This document shows, one piece after another, positions 1-5,470 of a stretch of 8,279 nucleotides of DNA. The notes beneath the pieces were generated by a model that saw nothing but the letters and a program-made list of their open reading frames with translations, made no database searches and was not told where the DNA came from. The first letter of the stretch is position 1; the number at the start of each line of letters is the position of its first letter. Source of the DNA: Xanthomonas translucens pv. translucens DSM 18974 (GTDB taxonomy: Bacteria; Pseudomonadota; Gammaproteobacteria; Xanthomonadales; Xanthomonadaceae); NCBI RefSeq assembly GCF_000331775.1, contig NZ_CAPJ01000519.1, forward strand, positions 1 to 8,279, read 5' to 3'. A program made the position numbers and the translations under genes.

Positions 1-90
1 GGTCGGCGCCGGCAGCGCCTGCAGCGAGGCCTGGTGCGCGCGGCGCATTTGCGCGTCGAATGCAGCCGAATGTGTGGGGTCGGGTTTCAC
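1..90 (-). CDS. Partial gene downstream of the sigma factor, possible anti-sigma partner
   Basis: Only the first 30 codons are in the window; the reading frame stays open to base 1. The protein begins MKPDPTHSAAFDAQMRRAHQ and continues as an alanine- and glutamine-rich, probably helical N-terminus. The GTG start shares bases with the TGA stop of the sigma factor gene (a GTGA overlap). A strong GGAGGA ribosome binding site lies six bases upstream, inside the end of the sigma gene, so translational coupling is well supported. In such pairs the second gene often encodes a membrane anti-sigma factor, but nothing in these 30 residues shows a zinc-binding motif or a membrane segment. The anti-sigma role is therefore inferred only from position; a conserved hypothetical protein is equally possible. 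Confidence 0.7.
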   Translation of the reverse strand, partial: MKPDPTHSAAFDAQMRRAHQASLQALPAPT

Positions 91-668
91 CGGACGTCCT
101 CCAGATGTTTCTGCAACGCCTCGCGGGCGCGCGACAGATGGGTCTTGACCGAGCCTTCGGAGCAGCCCATCGCGCGTGCGGTGGTGGCCACGTCCAGCTC
201 CTCGAGCACGCGCAGGGTGAAGGCTTCGCGCTGCCGCGCCGGCAGTGCGCGCAATGCCGCGACCAGCCGCGCATGGGTCTGCCGCTGCTCGTGGCGCTGC
301 GCCGGGGTCGGACCTTCGTCGGCCCAGTCCGGCTGGCTGTCCTCGCTGCGCTCGCTGGGCGGCGCCCAGAAGCGCAGGCGGAAGCCGCGGCGGCGCTGCA
401 GGTCGATGATGCGCCGGCGCAGGATGCTCCAGAACAGCGGGGTCCATTCCTGCGCCGGCCGCTCGCGGTAGGCGAGCAGCTTGATCATCGCGTCCTGCAC
501 CGCATCCAGCGCATCCTCGCGCTGGCGCAGGCCGGCCTCGGCGAAGCGGAACGCGCGCGGGCCGATCTCGGCCAGGAACGCGTCCAGCGACACCGGCAGC
601 GGACGCATGGCGTCGTCGCTGTCGTTGTCGGCCGATGCGGGTTTGAGGGCGGGCGTGCTCACCAGCAC
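87..668 (-). CDS. ECF-type RNA polymerase sigma factor
   Basis: A 193-residue sigma-70 family protein of extracytoplasmic-function size, expected to direct RNA polymerase to a small set of promoters. Region 2 covers about residues 28-96 and includes a recognisable 2.2 helix (DALDAVQDAMIKLL) followed by an aromatic and arginine-rich stretch (FWSILRRRIIDLQRRR) typical of regions 2.3-2.4. A polar acidic linker follows (about 103-130). Region 4 covers about 134-188, with LPARQREAFTLRVLEELDV and the helix-turn-helix CSEGSVKTHLSRAREAL. The chosen GTG start has AGGAAG seven bases upstream. An internal ATG at residue 21 (MRPLPVSL) is an alternative that would remove a disordered leader. The gene overlaps the next leftward gene by four bases and is divergent from pntAb. 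The family is clear; the ECF subgroup and the stimulus cannot be read from the sequence. Confidence 0.9.
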   Translation of the reverse strand: MLVSTPALKPASADNDSDDAMRPLPVSLDAFLAEIGPRAFRFAEAGLRQREDALDAVQDAMIKLLAYRERPAQEWTPLFWSILRRRIIDLQRRRGFRLRFWAPPSERSEDSQPDWADEGPTPAQRHEQRQTHARLVAALRALPARQREAFTLRVLEELDVATTARAMGCSEGSVKTHLSRAREALQKHLEDVR

Positions 669-885
669 AGCTTAGCTTCCTGGTGCGGGGATACCGTGGA
701 GAACGTCTTGCCGGCGCCGGGGTTGACCGGCCATCGGGTCGATGTCTACCGATGGCGGCCGGCCCGGGGCGTGTGCTCGATCGGCCCAGGCCAGGCAAGC
801 GAGAACGCGCCCCGCGGCCATGCCCGCCGATTCAGCAGCCGGTTATGATTGCGGCGGTCGGGCGCGGCGCCCGGGAGAAGCGAGA
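669..885. promoter_or_regulatory. Divergent intergenic region between sigma gene and pntAb
   Basis: This 217-base gap must hold promoters for both divergent genes. For pntAb, a TATGAT hexamer at 844-849 lies 36 bases before the start codon and could be a -10 element, but no convincing -35 hexamer sits at the right distance. An 8-bp inverted repeat (GCCATCGG at 730-737 and CCGATGGC at 749-756, 11-base gap) could be an operator. TTGACC at 723-728 lies just beside it. A short GC hairpin (stem 859-863/869-873) abuts the pntAb ribosome binding site GGGAGAAG (873-880). No clear promoter for the sigma gene was found. All of these are pattern matches without experimental support. Confidence 0.3.
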
Positions 886-1185
886 ATGAACGACGGTTTC
901 GTGGCCTTGTACATTTTCATGCTGGCGGCCATCGCCGGGCATGTGATCATCTCGCGGGTGCCGGTGATCCTGCATACCCCGCTGATGTCCGGTTCCAACT
1001 TCATCCACGGCATCGTGCTGATTGGCGCGATGGTGGTGCTTGGCCATGCCGACACCACGCTGGAGAAGGCGGTGGGCTTCCTCGCCGTGCTGCTCGGCGC
1101 CGGCAACGCGGCCGGCGGCTACGTGGTCACCGAGCGCATGCTGGAGATGTTCAAGTCCAGCAAGAAGCCGGAGTCCAAGCCGTGA
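886..1185 (+). CDS. pntAb: NAD(P) transhydrogenase subunit alpha part 2 (membrane)
   Basis: A 99-residue inner-membrane subunit of the proton-translocating NAD(P)+ transhydrogenase, which uses the proton gradient to reduce NADP+ with NADH. It corresponds to the C-terminal membrane half of E. coli PntA and is a separate protein in the three-gene type. Three hydrophobic helices are visible at about residues 4-24, 38-53 and 59-80, with conserved-looking NFIHGIVLIGA and GAGNAAGGYVVTERM, and a lysine-rich tail. The ATG is set by GGGAGAAG five bases upstream. Longer in-frame starts would add a non-hydrophobic arginine-rich leader and were not used. The stop overlaps the start of pntB. The soluble NAD(H)-binding subunit PntAa is not upstream, which is unusual for this layout. 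Confidence 0.93.
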   Translation: MNDGFVALYIFMLAAIAGHVIISRVPVILHTPLMSGSNFIHGIVLIGAMVVLGHADTTLEKAVGFLAVLLGAGNAAGGYVVTERMLEMFKSSKKPESKP

Positions 1186-2636
1186 CCCTGACCGCTGCCG
1201 AGACCTTGTCCTGGCTGGTGAAGACCAGCTACCTGGTGGCCGCCACCCTGTTCCTGCTCGGCCTGCAGCGCATGGCCTCGCCCAGGACCGCGTGCAGCGG
1301 TATCCATTGGGCCGGGTTCGGCATGCTGCTGGCGACCGCGGCGACGTTCCTGCTGCCCGGCCTGCACAACTTGCCGTTGATCCTGCTGGCGATCGCGATC
1401 GGCACCGGTGCGGCCTGGTTCTCGGCCAAGAAGGTCGCCATCACCGACATGCCGCAGATGGTCGCGTTGTACAACGGCATGGGCGGCGGCTCGGCGGCGG
1501 CGATCGGCGCGGTGGAACTGCTGCGTTTCTCGTTCCTTGCGCACCGCGACACCTCGCACTGGAGCGAGCGCGCGATCGCCGCGCTGGCCGCGCGCCAGCC
1601 CGACGCGACCACGCTGGCGCTGGCCATCGTCGGCTCGGCGATCGGCGCGATCTCGCTGTCCGGTTCGGTCATCGCCTGGGCCAAGCTCGATGGGCGGCTG
1701 GACAAGCGCGTCACCTTTCCCGGCCAGCAGGCGTTCAATCTGCTGGTGTTCGTGGCGATGCTGGGCCTGGGCGCCTGGGCCGCGATCGGGCTCAGCCCGC
1801 TGGCGATCGTGGCCTTCTTCGCGGTCGCGCTGGCGCTGGGCGTGCTGATGACGCTGCCGATCGGCGGCGCCGACATGCCGGTGGTGATCTCGCTGTACAA
1901 CGCCTTCACCGGCCTGGCGGTGGCGTTCGAGGGCTACGTGCTGGGCAACGAGGCGCTGATCATCGCCGGCATGATGGTCGGCGCGGCCGGCATCCTGCTG
2001 ACCCGGCTGATGGCCAAGGCGATGAACCGGCCGATCAGCGGCGTGCTGTTCTCCAACTTCGGCGGCGGCGGCCGGGCGCAGGAGATCAGCGGCGCGCAAA
2101 AACCCATCGAGGCTGGCGACGTGGCGGCGATGATGGCCTACGCCGAGCGCGTGGTCATCGTGCCCGGCTACGGCATGGCGGTGGCGCAGGCGCAGCACAA
2201 GATCTGGGAGCTGGCGCAGCGGCTGATCGAGCGCGGGGTCAAGGTCAAGTTCGCGATCCACCCGGTGGCCGGGCGCATGCCCGGGCACATGAACGTGCTG
2301 CTGGCCGAGGCCGGCGTGCCCTACGACTTGATCGCCGACATGGACGACATCAATCCCGAGTTCCCCAGCACCGACGTGTCGCTGGTGATCGGCGCCAACG
2401 ACGTGGTCAACCCGGTGGCCAGGACCGATCCGGCCAGCCCGATCTACGGCATGCCGATCCTGGACGTGGTCAATTCCAGGAACGTGGTGGTGATCAAGCG
2501 CGGCAAGGGCACGGGCTTTGCCGGGATCGAGAACGCGCTGTTCTACGCCGACAACACGCGGATGCTGTACGGCGACGGCGCCGAGGCGGCCGGCGCGCTG
2601 GTCAGCGAATTGAAGGCGCTGGACGGCGGGCATTGA
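1182..2636 (+). CDS. pntB: NAD(P) transhydrogenase subunit beta
   Basis: A 484-residue beta subunit of the proton-pumping transhydrogenase. The first ~290 residues form the membrane domain, with about eight or nine hydrophobic helices and the signature stretches DMPQMVALYNGMGGG (89-103), LSGSVIAWAKL (159-169) and PIGGADMPVVISLYNA (226-241). The remainder is the NADP(H)-binding domain III, which projects into the cytoplasm: Rossmann motif VPGYGMAVAQAQ (327-338), HPVAGRMPGHMNVLLAEA (360-377), GANDVVNP (404-411) and KRGKGTGFAGIENALFY (439-455). The GTG start overlaps the pntAb TGA (GTGA) and has GGAG eight bases upstream, so coupled translation is likely. Length and all key motifs are intact, which argues for a working protein. 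It needs PntAa, which must be encoded elsewhere. Confidence 0.96.
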   Translation: MTLTAAETLSWLVKTSYLVAATLFLLGLQRMASPRTACSGIHWAGFGMLLATAATFLLPGLHNLPLILLAIAIGTGAAWFSAKKVAITDMPQMVALYNGMGGGSAAAIGAVELLRFSFLAHRDTSHWSERAIAALAARQPDATTLALAIVGSAIGAISLSGSVIAWAKLDGRLDKRVTFPGQQAFNLLVFVAMLGLGAWAAIGLSPLAIVAFFAVALALGVLMTLPIGGADMPVVISLYNAFTGLAVAFEGYVLGNEALIIAGMMVGAAGILLTRLMAKAMNRPISGVLFSNFGGGGRAQEISGAQKPIEAGDVAAMMAYAERVVIVPGYGMAVAQAQHKIWELAQRLIERGVKVKFAIHPVAGRMPGHMNVLLAEAGVPYDLIADMDDINPEFPSTDVSLVIGANDVVNPVARTDPASPIYGMPILDVVNSRNVVVIKRGKGTGFAGIENALFYADNTRMLYGDGAEAAGALVSELKALDGGH

Positions 2637-2654
2637 GGCGGCGCCATGGATGCT

Positions 2655-2707
2655 GTCGCGGCTGAAGCCGCTCCTACACCCCCTGTAGGAGCGGCTTCAG
2701 CCGCGAC
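2655..2707. repeat. REP-pair palindrome, likely transcription end
   Basis: Two perfect 24-base arms (2655-2678 and 2684-2707) flank a five-C spacer. Each arm is itself a REP-like unit: a GTAG tetranucleotide next to a GCGGCT...AGCCGC mini-hairpin (2658-2671 and 2691-2704), the two units in opposite orientation. Elements of this type are dispersed in many copies in xanthomonad and pseudomonad genomes and are mobilised by RAYT transposases (established for the class). It lies in the 79-base gap between the convergent ends of pntB and the membrane protein gene, so it probably ends or stabilises transcripts from both sides. No T-run follows either arm, so a classical intrinsic terminator is not proven. 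Confidence 0.88.
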
Positions 2708-2715
2708 CAGCCCCC

Positions 2716-3135
2716 TCAACGCCCGCTGAAGTAGGCCACGATCAGGCCAATGACCAGCCACAGCACGTCGCCGGGGCGGTTGGCCAGCACGGTCAGCGTC
2801 CACGCGTAGCGCGCGCCCAGTTTCAGCGACGAATCCCACGCATCCAGGCCCAGCCCGGCACCTACGTGCGCGGCGGCGATGCCCCAGTTGGCGGCGACGA
2901 TCACCAGTGCGGTGGCGAGCACCGCCACGGCGATGCGCAGCTTGCCGCGCGGCAGCCTGCCCAGGCGCAGCATCCACGCGACCTCCAGCGCCACCAGCAC
3001 CGCCATCCAGCCGGATTGGTGGCCCAGGCTCAATGCGACCAGCATCCAGGCGATCAGGGCGGTGAAACAGCCCAGGCACAGCAGCAAGGGCCATAGCCAG
3101 TGCGAGGTCCTGGCCGGCGTGGAGGAGGGCGGCAT
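2716..3135 (-). CDS. Small membrane protein of unknown function
   Basis: A 139-residue protein with four likely membrane helices at about residues 14-36, 42-58, 67-89 and 121-136. A short loop (about 90-118) includes WDSSLKLGARYAW. No enzymatic motif is visible. The ATG was chosen because GGGAAC stands seven bases upstream and the protein then starts with a short polar segment before the first helix. An in-frame start 36 codons further up would add a leader that overlaps the sufT start region and looks non-coding. The gene is divergent from sufT and convergent with pntB. I do not recognise the family. High hydrophobicity, an arginine-bounded topology and consistent third-position GC support a real gene, but its role is unknown. 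Confidence 0.75.
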   Translation of the reverse strand: MPPSSTPARTSHWLWPLLLCLGCFTALIAWMLVALSLGHQSGWMAVLVALEVAWMLRLGRLPRGKLRIAVAVLATALVIVAANWGIAAAHVGAGLGLDAWDSSLKLGARYAWTLTVLANRPGDVLWLVIGLIVAYFSGR

Positions 3136-3241
3136 GCGATGTTCCCGGAGAATCGGCACAGGATACCCTCCAGCGCGTTCCCCGCGCACTCGGATAAACT
3201 GGGCGACTTGCACCGGCGGGGCCTGCCCCCATATCGCCCCC
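3136..3241. promoter_or_regulatory. Divergent promoter region of membrane protein gene and sufT
   Basis: This 106-base gap separates two divergent genes and should hold both promoters. On the plus strand TTGCAC (3208-3213) and CATATC (3230-3235) are 16 bases apart, a weak -35/-10 match. That pair would put the transcript start within a few bases of the sufT ATG. No ribosome binding site precedes that ATG, which agrees with a very short or absent leader. No clear minus-strand promoter was found. Confidence 0.3.
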
Positions 3242-3793
3242 ATGTACTCACGCAGCAGCGAACCTGTCCAATTCGAACGCGATTGCGCCGCGGTGATGGT
3301 GCCGCAGGGCGACGCGGTGACCCTGCCGGCCGGCAGCTACGGCTATATCACCCAGGCGCTGGGCGGCAGCTATACGGTGTTCGTGGAGGGCAACCTGTTC
3401 CGCATCGCCGGCAAGGACGGCGATGCGATCGGCAAGGAGCCGCCGCCTGGCCTGGACCTGCCGGAAGGCGCCAGCGACGAGCAGGTCGAGGCGCTGATCT
3501 GGCAGCAGTTGCGCACCTGCTTCGATCCGGAGATCCCGTTCAACATCGTCGATCTGGGCCTGGTCTACGAGGTCGGCGTGCAGCCGCGCGAGGACGGCCA
3601 GCGCATGGTCGAGGTGAAGATGACGCTGACTGCGCCGGGCTGCGGCATGGGCGAGATCCTGGTCGATGACGTGCGCAGCAAGCTGGAGTTGATCCCGACC
3701 ATCGCCGAGGCCGATGTCGAACTGGTGTTCGATCCGCCGTGGGGCCGGCATATGATGTCCGAGGCCGCGCGCCTCGAAACCGGCATGCTCTGA
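3242..3793 (+). CDS. sufT: Putative Fe-S cluster assembly protein SufT
   Basis: A 183-residue protein of the SufT type: an N-terminal extension (about 1-75, with VTLPAGSYGYITQALGGSYTVFV) followed by a MIP18/DUF59 domain (about 77-175). Diagnostic features are DPEIPFNIVDLGLVY (95-109), the TAPGCGMG loop with the conserved cysteine C134, and the C-terminal DPPWGRHMMSEAARLETGM. MIP18-family proteins help mature iron-sulfur proteins; SufT is linked to [4Fe-4S] enzyme maturation in other bacteria. The length fits the family. The ATG gives the expected N-terminus, although no Shine-Dalgarno sequence precedes it. No suf or isc genes are nearby. ilvE follows after 99 bases in the same direction and may be co-transcribed. 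Confidence 0.9.
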   Translation: MYSRSSEPVQFERDCAAVMVPQGDAVTLPAGSYGYITQALGGSYTVFVEGNLFRIAGKDGDAIGKEPPPGLDLPEGASDEQVEALIWQQLRTCFDPEIPFNIVDLGLVYEVGVQPREDGQRMVEVKMTLTAPGCGMGEILVDDVRSKLELIPTIAEADVELVFDPPWGRHMMSEAARLETGML

Positions 3794-3832
3794 CCCGCGC
3801 GACTGCGCGACCTGGGGCCGGCACAGGGCGCC

Positions 3833-3859
3833 GCCGCTGCGCTCGGATGATGCAGCGGC
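3833..3859 (+). other. Hairpin in the sufT-ilvE gap
   Basis: GCCGCTGC (3833-3840) and GCAGCGGC (3852-3859) form a perfect 8-bp stem around an 11-base loop, 34 bases before the ilvE start. No T-run follows, so it is not a standard terminator. It could modulate read-through from sufT or the translation of ilvE, or be chance in GC-rich DNA. Confidence 0.35.
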
Positions 3860-3892
3860 ACGGCCCTCCCTCGACTACCACAGGAAACCCCG

Positions 3893-4993
3893 GTGTCCGC
3901 TACCGAGCCGTCTTCGCAGTTCCGCCTGATCCCGTCCACCACCGCGCGCAGCGCCGACGAGCGCGCGCAGATCCTCGCCGCGCCGGGCTTCGGCAACTCC
4001 TTCACCGACCACATGGTCGCCATCGAATGGGACCGCGAGCAGGGCTGGCACGATGCCCAGGTCCGCGCCTATGGCCCGCTGGCGCTGGATCCGGCGGCCT
4101 CGGTGCTGCACTACGGCCAGGAGATCTTCGAGGGCATCAAGGCCTACCGCCATGCCGACGGTTCGATCTGGACCTTCCGCCCGGACGCCAACGGCAGGCG
4201 CCTGCAGCGCTCGGCGCAGCGCCTGGCGCTGCCGGAGCTGCCGGTGGACCTGTTCGTCGAATCGCTGCGCCAGCTGATCGCGGTCGATGCCGCGTGGGTG
4301 CCGTCGGCGCCGGAGACCAGCCTGTATTTCCGCCCCTTCATGATCGCCAACGAGGCGTTCCTGGGCGTGCGCGCGGCGCAGAAGGCCGGCTACTACGTCA
4401 TCGCCAGCCCGGCCGGCGCCTACTTCGCCAAGGGCGTGGCGCCGGTGGCGATCTGGCTGTCCACCGACTATGCGCGCGCGGCCAAGGGCGGCACCGGCGC
4501 GGCCAAGTGCGGCGGCAATTACGCCGCTTCGCTGCTGCCGCAGCAGCAGGCGCAGGCGCAGGGCTGCTCGCAGGTGCTGTTCCTGGACCCGGTCGAGGGC
4601 AAGTACCTGGAAGAGCTGGGCGGCATGAACGTGTTCCTGGTGATGCGCGACGGCAGCCTGGTCACCCCGGCGCTGTCCGGCAGCATCCTCGAGGGCATCA
4701 CCCGCGACAGCATCCTGCAGCTGGCACGCGATCGCGGCATGCAGGTGGTCGAGCGCCAGGTGAGCATCGACGAATGGCGCGAGGGCGTGGCCTCGGGCGA
4801 GATCGCCGAGATCTTCGCCTGCGGCACCGCCGCCGTGGTGACCCCGATCGGCCAGTTGAAGGGCAAGGACTTCGCGGTTGGCGATCTGGCCGCGCCGGCC
4901 GGCCCGGTGACACTGTCGCTGCGCCAGGAACTGACCGACATCCAGTACGGCCGCGTGGCCGACCGCCACGGCTGGCTGCTGCGGCTGGGTTGA
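3893..4993 (+). CDS. ilvE: Branched-chain amino acid aminotransferase
   Basis: A 366-residue PLP-dependent fold-type IV aminotransferase of the type II BCAT group (eukaryote-like size). It catalyses the last step of valine, leucine and isoleucine synthesis, or the first of their breakdown, with glutamate/2-oxoglutarate. Visible motifs include HYGQEIFEGIKAYR (73-86), YFRPFM (145-150), the PLP-lysine stretch GGTGAAKCGGNYAASL with K205 as the likely Schiff-base lysine, EELGGMNVF (240-248), SGSILEGITRDSIL (262-275) and FACGTAAVVTPIG (308-320). The GTG start is supported by AGGAAA with AGGA seven bases upstream and by the usual N-terminal length. All key residues seem intact. Co-transcription with sufT is plausible; a separate promoter in the 99-base gap was not identified. 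Confidence 0.95.
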   Translation: MSATEPSSQFRLIPSTTARSADERAQILAAPGFGNSFTDHMVAIEWDREQGWHDAQVRAYGPLALDPAASVLHYGQEIFEGIKAYRHADGSIWTFRPDANGRRLQRSAQRLALPELPVDLFVESLRQLIAVDAAWVPSAPETSLYFRPFMIANEAFLGVRAAQKAGYYVIASPAGAYFAKGVAPVAIWLSTDYARAAKGGTGAAKCGGNYAASLLPQQQAQAQGCSQVLFLDPVEGKYLEELGGMNVFLVMRDGSLVTPALSGSILEGITRDSILQLARDRGMQVVERQVSIDEWREGVASGEIAEIFACGTAAVVTPIGQLKGKDFAVGDLAAPAGPVTLSLRQELTDIQYGRVADRHGWLLRLG

Positions 4994-5007
4994 GTCCCGG
5001 CGTTCTT

Positions 5008-5029
5008 CGCCCGCCGCCACTGGCGGGCG
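5008..5029 (+). terminator. Weak terminator-like hairpin after ilvE
   Basis: CGCCCGCC (5008-5015) and GGCGGGCG (5022-5029) form a perfect 8-bp GC stem with a six-base loop, 14 bases past the ilvE stop. No T-run follows, so intrinsic termination would be weak or rho-assisted. The position right after the gene is the main argument. Confidence 0.4.
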
Positions 5030-5224
5030 CCGAGCTGGACGTGGCAACCGCTGCGCCCAGCGTCGATCTTCCTTGCGCAAGCGCGCCGCACCCCGGCGTT
5101 GCCGCCGCGGGCGTGTCAGCCCCGTGGCGCCGGTAGCCAAGACACGATTGTCCGGCCCAGGCCGATCCTGTGTCGCGCGTGATCACGCCGCGCCATACAG
5201 GAATTCTCAGTGACTGTCTCCAGT

Positions 5225-5345
5225 TCGTGCATCGCCTTGTTGCGAAAAGCGAAGTTGACGACACGCAATATTTTGATTTTAGTCACGTTTATTGATTTTG
5301 GACGATCAATACTCCGTCCATACGCATCTGTATTGAGATAGCGTT
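5225..5345 (+). promoter_or_regulatory. AT-rich probable promoter region of the protease gene
   Basis: This block is far richer in A and T than its surroundings and lies 126-246 bases upstream of the protease start, as expected for a regulated promoter. It contains TTGACG (5255-5260, a -35 candidate, with only a poor TTTAGT at 5279-5284 as -10). It also holds the octamer TTGATTTT twice (5273-5280 and 5292-5299, 19 bases apart) and an inverted repeat ATTGAT/ATCAAT (5291-5296 and 5305-5310). The tandem octamers, spaced just under two helical turns apart, may be binding sites for a regulator. Exact promoter elements cannot be fixed. Confidence 0.4.
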
Positions 5346-5470
5346 GGATGAACGGCTGGCAACAGTGGGCCGGCCTGGGAATCGCGCTGCGTTCGGAGTC
5401 CGTGCCTGTTCTGGCATGCGCAGCGCGAAAAATCGCCGTCAGGCGGCAATCAACGAAAAGGAAGTTTCGA

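Larger units (their letters stand above)
4994..5470. other. Gene-free stretch between ilvE and the protease gene
   Basis: These 477 bases hold no convincing gene on either strand; the open frames across it lack ribosome binding sites and run antisense to, or through, real genes. The first part is GC-rich and holds a hairpin just after ilvE and a 12-base palindrome at 5177-5188 (GCGTGATCACGC). The latter is enclosed by a 6-bp inverted repeat, TCCTGT (5166-5171) and ACAGGA (5197-5202). The second part (about 5221-5345) is strikingly AT-rich. The last ~125 bases before the protease are mixed and end in the ribosome binding site AGGAAG at about 5459-5464. Confidence 0.6.

Noticed and set aside
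1119..2633. A 504-codon open frame on the minus strand opposite pntB
   Set aside because: It mirrors pntB, is rich in H, R, Q and G as expected of antisense frames in GC-rich DNA, and has no domain logic; pntB itself has full family motifs.
1022..2665. A 547-codon plus-strand frame overlapping both transhydrogenase genes
   Set aside because: Arginine/glycine/aspartate-rich shadow frame without any recognisable domain.
2543..3232. A 229-codon minus-strand frame overlapping the end of pntB and the membrane protein gene
   Set aside because: It crosses the REP palindrome and the pntB end and reads as an alanine/arginine-rich shadow; the hydrophobic frame in the same region is the coherent one.
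3875..5140. A 421-codon minus-strand open frame opposite ilvE
   Set aside because: Low-complexity arginine/alanine composition and complete overlap with the well-supported aminotransferase gene.
5348..5470. In-frame 41-codon upstream extension of the protease
   Set aside because: It would bury the signal peptide in the interior and has no good ribosome binding site, while the ATG at 5471 has AGGAAG upstream and a classic Sec signal after it.
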